Shown: piece by piece, positions 1 through 9,625 of the stretch | Layout of the letters: the number at the start of each line of letters is the position of its first letter | Position numbering within the stretch: the first letter of the stretch is position 1 | Assembly: GCA_046260155.1 (NCBI GenBank) | Contig: JBJYXV010000045.1 | Span: forward strand, 68,554 to 132,553 | From: PFL25 sp046260155 | GTDB lineage: Bacteria > Chloroflexota > Anaerolineae > Anaerolineales > UBA4823 | Reading direction: 5' to 3' | DNA length: 64,000 bases | Notes under the pieces: generated by a model | Database searches by the model: none | The model's input: the letters and a program-made list of their open reading frames with translations, nothing else | What the model was told of the DNA's origin: nothing | Translations under genes and position numbers: made by a program

Positions 1-2934
1 GGATACAACGTCTCCACCGATGAGACCGCTGCTAGCCTGCGGTTTTACCCGGAGATCCGCTACGCAGGTCGTCTGAGAACAGACCTGAACGGTACCCTGC
101 CCCGCACGGAGGTGCTGTTCGAAGAAGGCGGCTACCCGGTTTATGATGGTTTTCAATATGACAATGACGGTGTACCTGATGGACCCTGGGGACGCCAGAG
201 CCATATGTCGGTTGATCCCCTTGACGACTGCATCTTCTGGTATACCAACATGTACTATGATGCAAATTCCAACGGCACCGATTGGCGCACTGCCATCGGC
301 TGGTTCAGCTTCCCGCAGTGCGGAGCTGGTCAAACCAAGCGCGTCTCGCTCAGCACTCAGGATGCCCAGGGGAATGGCACCTCCGGCCTGGACTTCGAGA
401 TGTACAGTGTCGGTATCTCTGCATCCGGACGCTATGTGGCGTTCTCCTCGGAAGCCAGTACGCTGGTCAGTGGCGACAACGCCGGACACCGGGATGTCTT
501 CCTGCGTGATCGAGACTATGACGAGGATGGCATTTACGACGAACCAGGAGAAGTCCTGACCACTCGCATCTCTACCGGGTGGGATGGCTCGGAAGCCAAT
601 GACGATTCCTGGGAGGTTTCTGTCTCCGGTTTCGGCCTCTATGACCTCAATGACAATGGCAGCCTGGCAGATGAGGTCGAAATTGATGGGCGCTACGTTA
701 CTTTCAGCTCCGATGCAGACAACCTTGTCGAACCGGAAGGTTTCCCGGACAGCAACCACGCCCGCGATATCTTCGTCTACGACCGCATCACCGGCGAGAC
801 CATCCGTGCTTCGGTGCGAGATCTCACCGAAAAATCGGTCGGCAACAATACTTCGGACCAGCCCTTTATTTCACAAACCGGTGATTACGTTGTTTTCCGG
901 TCCAAAGCCACCAATTTAATCCTGCCAACCGCTGATATCAACAATTCGATTGCCGATATCTATCTCCGCGATCTGACCATGGATCGCACTTACCTGGTTT
1001 CGGTTGACGCTGGTGGAGTCCAGCACGCAGAAGAATCCGCCTACCCCACGATTTCAGATGATGGTCTGCTTGTCGCTTTCCAATCCCGGGCTGACCTGGC
1101 GGGTGGGGATGGCAATGGTACCGGATGGGACGTCTTCGTGCGTGACCTGGTTACACCAACCACAGTGCGCGTTTCGGGAGGCAATGGGGATTCCTACACA
1201 CCCTATATCTCAGGAGGTGGGCAGTACGTGGTCTTCGCCTCTCGTGCAGATAACCTGCCGATACCAAATCCCGACACCAATGGATACGCGGATATCTTCA
1301 TTTATGACTTGTTGCCCCCAAATGACACGGATCGCGTATCTGTCAACTTCTACGGCGGAGAGGCATTAAATGGAGATTCTTACTCGCCGTCGGTCACCTC
1401 GGATGGGCGCTATATCTCCTTCGCCTCAGATGCGAACAACCTCGATGTCCATCTGCAGGACACCAACAACCAGCGGGATATTTACCTGCATGATCGCACC
1501 ATCGGTCTCACCCTGCCCTTCGCTACTTTCGGATTGACCAAGCGTGTTTCGCTGGATTATCAAGGCGGCCAAACCAATGGTGGTTCTTTTGCACCGGTGA
1601 TTGCTCCAAATGGCAGGCATATCGCCTACGTCTCCGCCGCGACGGATCTGGTGAACAACGATACCAATAATGCCTGGGATGTCTTCGCTTATGATAGTCA
1701 CCGGGTTATCCCCACTTTCCTGACCATTCCCACCAATGTCAGCGGTGGAGTTGGTGATATCGTCTCGGTGCCTGTGAAATTCAAGAACGGGTACGCCATC
1801 GATTCAACCGTGTTCTCGATCGATTTTGATGAAGTGTGCCTGTCGTTCAATCCATCCTTAGCCGGCGCGGTAACCTTCAATTTGCCTTCCGACTTTATCA
1901 AAACCTGGACTTACAACGCAGCAGACAAGGATGGGGAGATCGATATCTCGATTTACGATCATATCGCCCCCCGGACACTGATCCCGGAGGGCACGATAGT
2001 CCGCATTAAGTTTAAGATCAAGTCCGCCTGCCTACCCGCTCCTGGATCGATCAACAATGCCCGTGTCGGATTTTCCTCCGACCCGCATGCATCCTTCGGC
2101 AGCAATGGACAGAGCATCCTGGGTTATGCCTCGGATGGATTTGTACGCATCCTGGCCGGAAAATTGGGTGACTGCAACGGTGATGATACGGTCGACGCGG
2201 GCGATTTGAGCGCTCTGGTGCTTGAATTCTTCGACGGTGATGGGGTTTTACCGGCAAACACGCCTTCCGGCAGCTACCCCGGTAACCCGATCGGTTGTAA
2301 TCCCAACCAGGATATGGTAGTTGATGCAGGCGACCTCTCCTGTACTGTGCTGATCATCTGGGGAGGTGGCAGTGCAGCCTGCACGGGAACACTCTCCGCC
2401 GCCAGCAATCTGTCCAGTCAATTTGTCGATAAAGTCTCGCTGACATTGCCTGAATCTTACCCCGCTATCCCCAGGCAGCAGGTTTCCCTACCTGTTTCAC
2501 TGGACCCCAAAGGAAAACTGCTGACCAGCTTGGTCTTCTCAATCGACCTCGACCAATCCTGGTTATCGTTCGACTCCAGCGATGGGAACCATGATGGTGT
2601 ACCCGACTCGATCAGCCTAAATCTCCCACCAGGTTATGTGGCTTCGACTGCATATGACCCGGGGGACACGGATGGCGAACTTGATGTCGTCATTTACTAT
2701 CCAGGGGTGGCTTCGACCCCCCTGCCTGCCGGTAATCTAATGACCTTTAAACTCAAAGCGGGAGCACCACAGGGCAATTTCGTCGCTGAGGTGAAATCGT
2801 CGCTGGATCCCCAGGCTTCCTTTGGCAGCACCACGGGGACCAGTGTTCCAGGAACACTGGTAGATGGCTCGGTGTGGATTTTCAACACCCTGCTCAACCA
2901 GATTTATCTTCCTTTCTCGATTGACACCCGGTAA
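1..2934 (+). CDS. Exported seven-repeat beta-propeller protein with cohesin-like and dockerin modules (5' partial)
   Basis: The frame is open from base 1, so the start lies outside the window; the GTG at 112 is just an internal codon. Seven repeats follow (about nt 405-1700), each pairing a strand such as GRYVAFSS or GQYVVFAS with an end such as RDVFLRDRD or DIFVYDR; this fits one TolB/PD40-like seven-bladed propeller. Next come a cohesin-like domain (about 1715-2155, core VFSIDFDEVCLSF), a type I dockerin with two calcium loops (DCNGDDTVDAGDLSAL and CNPNQDMVVDAGDLS, about 2167-2390), and a second cohesin-like domain (about 2440-2875). The protein ends QIYLPFSIDTR, a tail style common in Chloroflexota exported proteins. 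Cohesin-dockerin pairs bind each other tightly, but outside cellulosomes their partners are mostly unknown. The substrate cannot be read from the sequence. The next gene carries a related cohesin-like domain. Confidence 0.85.
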   Translation, partial: GYNVSTDETAASLRFYPEIRYAGRLRTDLNGTLPRTEVLFEEGGYPVYDGFQYDNDGVPDGPWGRQSHMSVDPLDDCIFWYTNMYYDANSNGTDWRTAIGWFSFPQCGAGQTKRVSLSTQDAQGNGTSGLDFEMYSVGISASGRYVAFSSEASTLVSGDNAGHRDVFLRDRDYDEDGIYDEPGEVLTTRISTGWDGSEANDDSWEVSVSGFGLYDLNDNGSLADEVEIDGRYVTFSSDADNLVEPEGFPDSNHARDIFVYDRITGETIRASVRDLTEKSVGNNTSDQPFISQTGDYVVFRSKATNLILPTADINNSIADIYLRDLTMDRTYLVSVDAGGVQHAEESAYPTISDDGLLVAFQSRADLAGGDGNGTGWDVFVRDLVTPTTVRVSGGNGDSYTPYISGGGQYVVFASRADNLPIPNPDTNGYADIFIYDLLPPNDTDRVSVNFYGGEALNGDSYSPSVTSDGRYISFASDANNLDVHLQDTNNQRDIYLHDRTIGLTLPFATFGLTKRVSLDYQGGQTNGGSFAPVIAPNGRHIAYVSAATDLVNNDTNNAWDVFAYDSHRVIPTFLTIPTNVSGGVGDIVSVPVKFKNGYAIDSTVFSIDFDEVCLSFNPSLAGAVTFNLPSDFIKTWTYNAADKDGEIDISIYDHIAPRTLIPEGTIVRIKFKIKSACLPAPGSINNARVGFSSDPHASFGSNGQSILGYASDGFVRILAGKLGDCNGDDTVDAGDLSALVLEFFDGDGVLPANTPSGSYPGNPIGCNPNQDMVVDAGDLSCTVLIIWGGGSAACTGTLSAASNLSSQFVDKVSLTLPESYPAIPRQQVSLPVSLDPKGKLLTSLVFSIDLDQSWLSFDSSDGNHDGVPDSISLNLPPGYVASTAYDPGDTDGELDVVIYYPGVASTPLPAGNLMTFKLKAGAPQGNFVAEVKSSLDPQASFGSTTGTSVPGTLVDGSVWIFNTLLNQIYLPFSIDTR

Positions 2935-2966
2935 TTGAAGAAGGTAATAAAGAAGCAGCAGCAATC

Positions 2967-2999
2967 GGAGTGGACAGGTTTTTATGGCCTGTCCACTCC
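2967..2999 (+). terminator. Perfect 12-bp hairpin after the propeller gene
   Basis: Arms GGAGTGGACAGG (2967-2978) and its exact complement (2988-2999) enclose a 9-nt loop. It lies 33 bp after the stop codon. No U-run follows the hairpin, so it may be a terminator relying on other signals or a 3'-end stabiliser. Confidence 0.45.
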
Positions 3000-3145
3000 A
3001 ACCAACTGAATACTTGTAGATTTACCTGGTTACCTACATCTCTTTTGGCTGATCAACCCGGTAGATCAACATCAGGCGGTGATTGGTCACCAACCCGCAT
3101 CAACAGGTACTACTTCAGTTCCTAAAACTGCACAAGGGAGCTAAC

Positions 3146-4387
3146 ATGCGAACAAATCCAGTAAGATTGAGCATTTTGATCGGTTTATCATTATTAATCG
3201 TCTTCCTTTCCATTGGATTGGCTGAAATAAACTCCTGGTTGGCACCCACCTCGGCAGCAGCCCTGGTAGGTCCGCAGCTGTCCATCAGCACCAACATCCC
3301 GGCCAATGCAAACAGCACCGTCGTCGTTCCAATCCAGTTTACATCGAATGGTTTTAATATTGCCAGCACGGTCTTCTCGATCGATTACGATCAAACCTTG
3401 TTGAGCTTTGATGATACCATCCCTGATGCAATTGACTTCAACCTGCCCAGCGATTTTTCAGGCGCCTGCTCCCCCGATCTGGCAGATACGGATGGGGAGA
3501 TCGACTGCTTCATCCTCGATCCGTTGGTCCCATTGGAAAGCCTGCCGGACGGCGTTGTGCTTAACCTGACATTAAGGACCAAAAACCCGCTGTCACCTGC
3601 TTTGGCAGATGTGGGATTTTCCACCACCAGCCCACCCGCTTCCTTCGGAGACACTACTGGTGCGAGCGTCCCAGGTTCAACACTGGATGGCTCGGTGCAA
3701 ATTGGCGAGGGATTTCCATCCTGGGCTTACTTACCGCTCATCTGGAAAAACATCATCACGCCTCCGACACCTCAACCAACGGTCACTGTAACACCAACTG
3801 GCTCGCCCACACCGACCAGTACACCCACCCCCTCTGTAACCCCACCGCCGACCTGTTCTAACCTGATCATCAACAGCGGTTTTGAAGACAGCACCGGTTG
3901 GGAGAGACCAATCACGAACTACACTGCGGTTTACTCAACTGCTAATCCCCGCAATGGCCTCCGCTCGATGCGTACCGGGATCATCTCGCCCAGTGCAAAT
4001 ATATACAGCTACTCTTCTGCCAGGCAGCAGGTGCAAATCTCCAGCAACAAAGCCAGCGCCACGCTTTCGATGTGGATTTATCCCTCCAGTGGCGAAGACA
4101 ACCTCACCCTGGCAATGCCTGAGCTCACCATCGGGGAACCTTTCGAAACCCAGGTCTTCTCAGGGGATTTCCAGTACATCCTGATCCTCGATCAATACAA
4201 CAATCTGATCGAAACCCTTGATATCGGTTTGAGCAACAGCCAGACCTGGACCCACAAGAGCTTCGACCTGTCAGATTACATCGGTTGGTATCCGTTCAAA
4301 ATTCATTTTGGCACCTACAATAACGGTTATGGTGGTGTTACTTCAATGTACGTCGATGATGTAACCCTGCAGGTTTGTTCAAAATAA
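3146..4387 (+). CDS. Exported cohesin-like protein with Pro/Thr linker and C-terminal carbohydrate-binding-like domain
   Basis: The ATG at 3146 is chosen because GGGAG lies 5 nt before it and the signal peptide or membrane anchor follows at once (about residues 7-27, LSILIGLSLLIVFLSIGL). Mature part: a cohesin-like domain (about residues 45-190, core VFSIDYDQTLLSF), a YLPLIW motif, a Pro/Thr-rich linker (about 210-240), then a beta-sandwich-like domain opening NLIINSGFEDSTGWE and closing YVDDVTLQVC, the layout of many carbohydrate-binding modules. Likely cell-surface or secreted. The cohesin-like core closely resembles both copies in the preceding gene, so the two genes probably arose by module duplication and may work together. 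The ligand is unknown. Confidence 0.8.
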   Translation: MRTNPVRLSILIGLSLLIVFLSIGLAEINSWLAPTSAAALVGPQLSISTNIPANANSTVVVPIQFTSNGFNIASTVFSIDYDQTLLSFDDTIPDAIDFNLPSDFSGACSPDLADTDGEIDCFILDPLVPLESLPDGVVLNLTLRTKNPLSPALADVGFSTTSPPASFGDTTGASVPGSTLDGSVQIGEGFPSWAYLPLIWKNIITPPTPQPTVTVTPTGSPTPTSTPTPSVTPPPTCSNLIINSGFEDSTGWERPITNYTAVYSTANPRNGLRSMRTGIISPSANIYSYSSARQQVQISSNKASATLSMWIYPSSGEDNLTLAMPELTIGEPFETQVFSGDFQYILILDQYNNLIETLDIGLSNSQTWTHKSFDLSDYIGWYPFKIHFGTYNNGYGGVTSMYVDDVTLQVCSK

Positions 4388-4412
4388 TTTCAGCGAAGCA
4401 CCTTAACTGATC

Positions 4413-4450
4413 GAAAGACCCCAAGATTAACAACGCTTGGGGTCTTTCTT
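4413..4450 (+). terminator. Rho-independent terminator
   Basis: A 13-bp perfect stem (4413-4425 with 4436-4448, GAAAGACCCCAAG and complement) with a 10-nt loop, 25 bp after the stop of the cohesin-like gene. The T-rich stretch is inside and just after the right arm (TCTTTCTT). Confidence 0.7.
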
Positions 4451-4539
4451 CGCGTAAGATATGAAAAAATACATTCAAGAGTATAATTGACCCGACCTGG
4501 CGAATTTACCGGTCAACTAACGAAAATTTGGAAAATCAC

Positions 4540-6105
4540 ATGCCATTACCAATGATCGAATGCGTCCCAAATTTCTCCGAAGCCCGTCGCCCTGAAGTGG
4601 TACAGGCCATTCAGGATGCAATCGCCTCAGTGAGTGGAGTCCTGATCCTCGATCGTCACTCCGACCTGGACCACAACCGCACCGTAATTACCTTTGCCGG
4701 TCCACCCCCGGTTGTTGAAGAAGCTGCATTCCTCGGCATCGCCCGTGCAGCCGAGCTGATCGACCTGGAGCTCCACTCCGGCGAACACCCGCGCATTGGT
4801 GCCGCCGACGTGGTTCCCTTCATCCCGCTCTCCGGGGCAAGCATGCAGGATTGCATCGAAATTGCAAAACGCCTGGGGCAGCGCGTGGGGGCCGAATTGA
4901 ATATCCCGGTCTACCTTTACGAGGCAGCAGCAACCCGGCCAGAACGCAAGAACCTTGAGACGATCCGGCGCGGGGAATACGAAACCCTGAAAGAGGAAAT
5001 CACCAGCGACCCGCAGCGGGAACCGGATTTCGGACCGAGGAGCATCGGGCCTGCCGGGGCCACGGTGATCGGCGCCCGACCATTCTTGATTGCTTTCAAT
5101 GTTTATTTGGGCACAGATGATGTCGCCGTTGCGGATAAAATCGCACGTGCAGTGCGCCACTCCTCTGGAGGCTTGCGCTATGTCAAAGCGCTGGGTATGC
5201 TGGTAGATGGACGCGCTCAGGTCTCAATGAACCTGACCAATTTTCACAAAACGCCGGTGGCACGTGTCGTGGAGCTGATCCGGGGTGAAGCAGCCCGTCA
5301 TGGTGTCAGCGTACATCACAGTGAGCTGGTGGGTTTAATCCCCCAGGAAGCCCTTGAAGATGCTGCAGTCTGGCATTTGCAGCTGGACCAGTTCCTCCCG
5401 GACCAGGTTTTAGAAAAACGCCTCTATACCGCCCTCCAGGATGTTCCTGCACCCACGGCTGAGCCAGCAGCAGATTTCCCGATCGACGTTCAATTCCTCG
5501 AAGCCTTGTCCGCAGCAACCCCCACGCCCGGGGGTGGATCCGCTGCAGCGTATGCCGCGAACATGGCAGCCGCCCTGGTATTGATGGTAAGCCGGTTGAC
5601 CATTGGCAAGCCGAAATACGCTGAAGTAGAGGCTGAGATGCGTTCCATCGAAAAACAGGCATCTCAATTATCCTCCCAACTTTCACTGGCAGTTTCAGAA
5701 GATGCTGCCGCCTTTCAGGCAGTGATGGCAGCCTTCCGGTTACCGAAGGGTAACCAGGCAGAAAAAACAAAGCGCTCCCAGAGCATTCAAGAAGCCACCC
5801 TGCTGGCTGCCCAGGTACCATTGGAGGTAGCTCGCAAATCGCTCGAACTGCTAAAACTGATCCAGAAGCTCGTCCTGCATGGCAATATAAACGCCATCAG
5901 TGACGCCGGCTCTGCAGCCGCCCTGGCAGGGGCAGCACTCACCGGTGCAGGGCTTAACGTGCGCATTAATGCCCCTGGTTTGAAGGACCAGGAAATAGCT
6001 GCTGAGCTGATTGGAGCGATCGGTGAGATCGAAACCCAGGGAGCGGATTTGCAGGATCAAATCCGGGTGGAGCTCTTCCAAAGGGGAGGTTTCTCCCCGG
6101 GATGA
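4540..6105 (+). CDS. Glutamate formimidoyltransferase / formimidoyl-THF cyclodeaminase (bifunctional)
   Basis: Transfers the formimino group of N-formimino-glutamate to tetrahydrofolate, then deaminates the product to methenyl-THF: the last step of one histidine degradation route. The transferase half starts MIECVPNFSE and has the catalytic-histidine motif GEHPRIGA (H83). The cyclodeaminase half (about residues 325-510) has TPTPGGGSAAA and NINAISDAGSAAAL. The length of 521 aa matches the animal-type FTCD fusion. Start taken at ATG 4540; a TTG at 4528 is possible, and neither has a strong ribosome site. The stop overlaps the next gene by 4 bp (ATGA), so the two are translationally coupled. HutI, the step before, is at 39013, not adjacent. 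Confidence 0.95.
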   Translation: MPLPMIECVPNFSEARRPEVVQAIQDAIASVSGVLILDRHSDLDHNRTVITFAGPPPVVEEAAFLGIARAAELIDLELHSGEHPRIGAADVVPFIPLSGASMQDCIEIAKRLGQRVGAELNIPVYLYEAAATRPERKNLETIRRGEYETLKEEITSDPQREPDFGPRSIGPAGATVIGARPFLIAFNVYLGTDDVAVADKIARAVRHSSGGLRYVKALGMLVDGRAQVSMNLTNFHKTPVARVVELIRGEAARHGVSVHHSELVGLIPQEALEDAAVWHLQLDQFLPDQVLEKRLYTALQDVPAPTAEPAADFPIDVQFLEALSAATPTPGGGSAAAYAANMAAALVLMVSRLTIGKPKYAEVEAEMRSIEKQASQLSSQLSLAVSEDAAAFQAVMAAFRLPKGNQAEKTKRSQSIQEATLLAAQVPLEVARKSLELLKLIQKLVLHGNINAISDAGSAAALAGAALTGAGLNVRINAPGLKDQEIAAELIGAIGEIETQGADLQDQIRVELFQRGGFSPG

Positions 6106-7874
6106 TGCACCCACCAAAGCAGCGTTCTGTCACAGTTTGGCTTGGTCTGTTGATCATCACCCTGCTCCCGCTGCTGAACGCCTGCCGCGCAGCACAGCTG
6201 CCGGTTGCGAGCAGTCCAGCCAGCGATCAAAATATTATCCCGGGAACCTCAACGCTGACACCTTTCCAACCGCTCCCGGATGCGCAAACCGCTGCCCCGG
6301 GGACAGAGCCGCTCCCTGCGACCCCAACCCGCGTCTCAACCCCTTTTAACACTCCGCAACCAACTCAACCACCCCAGGATTCATCTCAATCCATCTGGTT
6401 CGCACCATTTTTACCTTCAGATCTGGGTGATCAGGTTAGCCTGCCTCCAGAGATCAGCCGGACCCAGGATCGGGCAAATGCCGCGGTGCACCTATCAGTG
6501 GGTGAAGAGGCACCGGTCTCGCATTGGATCTATGCGCTGGTTGCGCCCTATCCAACCCTCGTGGATCAGGTCTCGATTCGCGAGCTGAAACAATCATGGA
6601 AGGGTAATCCATCCGGACCCTTTGCGGGACTGCCGCTCATGATGGATGATTCCACATTGGGTGTTTTTTCAGCCTGGTGGGGAGAACCGGGGCCATCGGC
6701 AGTAAAAATCGTTCCAAAAGCGGAATTGCTCGACGCTGCCTGGGCTCAACGCCCCTCCTGGGGCATCATCCCTTTTGAATCCTTAGAGCCCGGCTGGAAG
6801 GTGATCGCGGTTGATAGCCAATCACCGTTGAGAAAAACCTTCACACCCGACCAATATGCCCTCTCGATCCCATTTTCACTTCAGGGGGATGCACAGCTCA
6901 TTGAATTGCTGGGGGAAAGTGCCAGCTTCCCTGCCACAAACCGGGATCCAGGTTTGCTCACCAGCGTGGCTGTGACCGGGGTTACCGCCCTGGTTCGAGC
7001 AACTGCTTTTACCATGGAGCGTAACGGTATTACCTATCCTGCGCGTGATATTGGCGAAGTACTGCGCAGTGCGGATATCACCCATATCAGCAACGAGATT
7101 CCTTTCACCCCTGATTGCGGGTTCCCAAATCCCGTCCAGGAGGAGCTGCGATTCTGCAGCCGCCCTGAGTATATTGAGTTGCTGGAGGATGTCGGGACAG
7201 ATGTGGTCGAATTAACCGGCGATCACTTCGGGGATTGGGGACCGGATGCCATGCGCTATACCTTGGACATGTATGAACAGCGCGATTGGATTTATTATGG
7301 GGGTGGTTACGATCGCCAGGATGCCCGCAAGGCGCGCTTGATCGAGCACAATGGCAACAAAATCGCCTTCATCGGGTGCAATGGAAAAGGTGGTGGTTAC
7401 GCAACTGCCAGTGAGAATCAACCTGGTGCGGTGGCCTGTGATTTTGATTGGATGCAGGCTGAGATCAGCCGCTTGGTTTCGGACGGCTACCAGGTGATCG
7501 CTACCTTTCAACATTTCGAGTACTATACATATTTCCCTCAACCCGACCAGGTTAGGGATTTCCGGGCCCTGGCCGGTTCAGGTGCAGCCGTGGTCAGTGG
7601 CAGCCAGGCCCACCAACCCCAGGGGCTTGAATTTTACAAAAACGCTTTCATCCATTACGGCCTGGGAAACCTGTTTTTCGACCAGTACCATTATTGCACT
7701 GACAACGCCTGTGATGATGGTTTCATCGATATGCACTACTTCTATGATGGCAAATATCTGGGAAATGAACTGATCACCATCGTTTTTGAGGATTACGCCC
7801 GTCCTCGCCTGATGACCCCCGAGGAACGGGAAGCTCTGCTCAACAAAGTCTTTACAGCCAGCAATTGGCAGTAA
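6102..7874 (+). CDS. CapA-like (PGA_cap) lipoprotein
   Basis: The N-terminus is a lipoprotein signal peptide ending in lipobox LNAC (residues 25-28), so the protein is exported and lipid-anchored. A Pro/Thr-rich linker and a domain of unknown role (about 110-285) precede a CapA/PgsA-type metallophosphoesterase fold (about 290-570) with AVTGVTALVR, ISNEIPFT, SGSQAHQPQG and HYGLGNLFFDQ. Family members are linked to poly-gamma-glutamate capsule formation, but most are uncharacterised and no capBC genes are seen here. ATG 6102 overlaps the FTCD stop; a second ATG at 6105 would serve equally well. The extra N-terminal domain makes it longer than a minimal CapA. Substrate unknown. Confidence 0.85.
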   Translation: MMHPPKQRSVTVWLGLLIITLLPLLNACRAAQLPVASSPASDQNIIPGTSTLTPFQPLPDAQTAAPGTEPLPATPTRVSTPFNTPQPTQPPQDSSQSIWFAPFLPSDLGDQVSLPPEISRTQDRANAAVHLSVGEEAPVSHWIYALVAPYPTLVDQVSIRELKQSWKGNPSGPFAGLPLMMDDSTLGVFSAWWGEPGPSAVKIVPKAELLDAAWAQRPSWGIIPFESLEPGWKVIAVDSQSPLRKTFTPDQYALSIPFSLQGDAQLIELLGESASFPATNRDPGLLTSVAVTGVTALVRATAFTMERNGITYPARDIGEVLRSADITHISNEIPFTPDCGFPNPVQEELRFCSRPEYIELLEDVGTDVVELTGDHFGDWGPDAMRYTLDMYEQRDWIYYGGGYDRQDARKARLIEHNGNKIAFIGCNGKGGGYATASENQPGAVACDFDWMQAEISRLVSDGYQVIATFQHFEYYTYFPQPDQVRDFRALAGSGAAVVSGSQAHQPQGLEFYKNAFIHYGLGNLFFDQYHYCTDNACDDGFIDMHYFYDGKYLGNELITIVFEDYARPRLMTPEEREALLNKVFTASNWQ

Positions 7875-7901
7875 TTTTATATTCTTTATATGGAGGTATT
7901 C

Positions 7902-8456
7902 GTGGGACTTAAACCTGATCATTGGATTCGAAGGATGGCAAAAGAAAAAGGTATGATCGAACCATTCGCTGACAGCCAGGTGCGGGATGGAGTCATCTCG
8001 TATGGTGTGTCTTCGTATGGGTATGATATCCGGGTTGCGGACGAATTTAAAATCTTCACCAACGTTTACTCAGCGGTGGTTGATCCAAAACACTTTGACC
8101 GGAGCTCGATGGTCGATTTCAAGGGAGAAATCTGTGTTATCCCTCCAAATTCATTTGCTTTGGCTCGCACTGTTGAATACTTCCGCATTCCACGTGATGT
8201 ACTAACGATTTGTCTGGGGAAATCGACCTACGCTCGCTGCGGCATCATTGTCAACGTCACACCTTTTGAACCCGAATGGGAAGGTTATGTGACCCTGGAG
8301 ATTTCCAATACCACGCCCCTCCCTGCGCGGATTTACGCGCAGGAAGGTATTGCCCAGGTGCTTTTCTTCCAGGCAGATGAAGAATGTGAAGTTTCCTATG
8401 CTGACAAGAAAGGCAAATACCAGAAACAAGAAGCGATCGTCCTGCCCAAACTATGA
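7902..8456 (+). CDS. dcd: dCTP deaminase
   Basis: Deaminates dCTP to dUTP (some homologues go on to dUMP) for dTMP synthesis. GTG 7902 is chosen over an in-frame ATG at 7890 because GGAGG (7892-7896) sits 5 nt before it and lies inside the alternative coding stretch; the resulting MGLKPDHWIRRMA is the normal family N-terminus. Active-site segments: GKSTYARCG (around residue 107) and EGYVTLEISN with the catalytic glutamate at about E133. Length 184 aa is typical. The stop overlaps the aminotransferase start by 4 bp. The pairing with an aminotransferase has no obvious pathway logic. Confidence 0.93.
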   Translation: MGLKPDHWIRRMAKEKGMIEPFADSQVRDGVISYGVSSYGYDIRVADEFKIFTNVYSAVVDPKHFDRSSMVDFKGEICVIPPNSFALARTVEYFRIPRDVLTICLGKSTYARCGIIVNVTPFEPEWEGYVTLEISNTTPLPARIYAQEGIAQVLFFQADEECEVSYADKKGKYQKQEAIVLPKL

Positions 8457-9625
8457 ACCCGTTTGCCAGCCGCCTGGATAACCTGAAGCCGGAAGGGGCA
8501 TATGTCGTCATGACCCAGGCCCAGGCTTTGGAAGCACAGGGCGCGGAAATTATCCACCTGGAGATCGGGCAGCCCGATCGCGATACCTTCGCGCATATCA
8601 GCCAGGCCGGGATAGATGCCATCCAGGCTGGACACACGCGCTACAATCCACCATCGGGGCTCAAAGAATTTCGCAGTGTGATCGCAAAAACAGCTGGCGA
8701 GCAGCGCGGGATGCTGATCTCGCCCAACCAGGTGGTCGTAGGACCAGGTGCAAAACCAGGCTTATTTTTCCCAACGCTGGCTCTTGTCGAAGCGGGTGAT
8801 GAAGTTCTTTACCCGGATCCAGGATTCCCTACTTACCGGGCTATGATCGAGGTCGCTGGAGGGAAACCAGTACCGGTGCCGCTGCTTGAGCAACATCATT
8901 TTTCATTTAATTTGGAGGCATTTGATAGACTGGTCAGCGATCGCACAAAGCTGATCATCCTCAACTCTCCCGGCAATCCCACCGGCGGTGTGATGCCGGT
9001 CGAGGACCTCAAGCACATCGCGCGGGCAGCCCTGGATCACGGTATCTGGATCATCTCGGATGAAATATATTCGCGCCTCGATCTAAACCAGGAGGGTGTG
9101 CCGAGCATCGCCGCGCTTCCCGGCCTGCAGGACCAGACGATCATCGTGGATGGTTTTTCAAAGACTTATGCCATGACAGGTTGGCGTCTCGGTTACGGCA
9201 TCATGCCGGAGGTCCTGGCCCAGCGGGTGGATTTGCTGCTGACCCACTCTATCGGCTGCACGGCGACTTTCACCCAGATTGCTGGTATCCACGCCCTGAC
9301 CTCGCCGCAGGATAAGGTTGCAGAAATGGTTGCCGATTACCGGAAACGCAGGGATCGCTTGGTGTCTGGACTCAATAGCATTCCTGGCATCTCCTGCCAG
9401 CTGCCTCAAGGTGCAATCTATGCCTTTCCAAATGTCAGTTCTTTCGGTGTGCCAGTGGTTGAGCTGGCAAAGCGATTACTATTCGAAGCAGGTGTCGCTG
9501 TCCTGCCAGGAACTGATTTTGGGGAATTTGGTGAAGGTTATCTCAGATTATGCTTCGCCGCCTCTCTCCAGGAAATCGACAAGGCCCTCGAACGGATCTC
9601 AAATTTCATCCAGAAAGTATATTAA
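8453..9625 (+). CDS. PLP-dependent class I/II aminotransferase (aspartate aminotransferase-like)
   Basis: Fold-type I aminotransferase. Visible marks: YNPPSGLKEFR (substrate loop), NSPGNPTGG (residues 171-179), SDEIY (202-206, PLP-pyridine Asp203) and the Schiff-base lysine in FSKTYAMTGWRLGY (K237). Length 390 aa fits the family. The amino-acid specificity cannot be fixed; the AspC/AlaC-like class is most likely. It is the last gene of a coupled plus-strand run and its 3' end overlaps the convergent comEA-like gene by 4 bp. Confidence 0.92.
   Translation: MNPFASRLDNLKPEGAYVVMTQAQALEAQGAEIIHLEIGQPDRDTFAHISQAGIDAIQAGHTRYNPPSGLKEFRSVIAKTAGEQRGMLISPNQVVVGPGAKPGLFFPTLALVEAGDEVLYPDPGFPTYRAMIEVAGGKPVPVPLLEQHHFSFNLEAFDRLVSDRTKLIILNSPGNPTGGVMPVEDLKHIARAALDHGIWIISDEIYSRLDLNQEGVPSIAALPGLQDQTIIVDGFSKTYAMTGWRLGYGIMPEVLAQRVDLLLTHSIGCTATFTQIAGIHALTSPQDKVAEMVADYRKRRDRLVSGLNSIPGISCQLPQGAIYAFPNVSSFGVPVVELAKRLLFEAGVAVLPGTDFGEFGEGYLRLCFAASLQEIDKALERISNFIQKVY

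Noticed and set aside
4627..5160. 177-codon frame antisense to FTCD
   Set aside because: Lies wholly within a clear FTCD reading frame; the product matches nothing and mirrors the coding bias of the real gene.
5306..5821. 171-codon frame antisense to the cyclodeaminase half
   Set aside because: Shadow of the real gene; no independent support.
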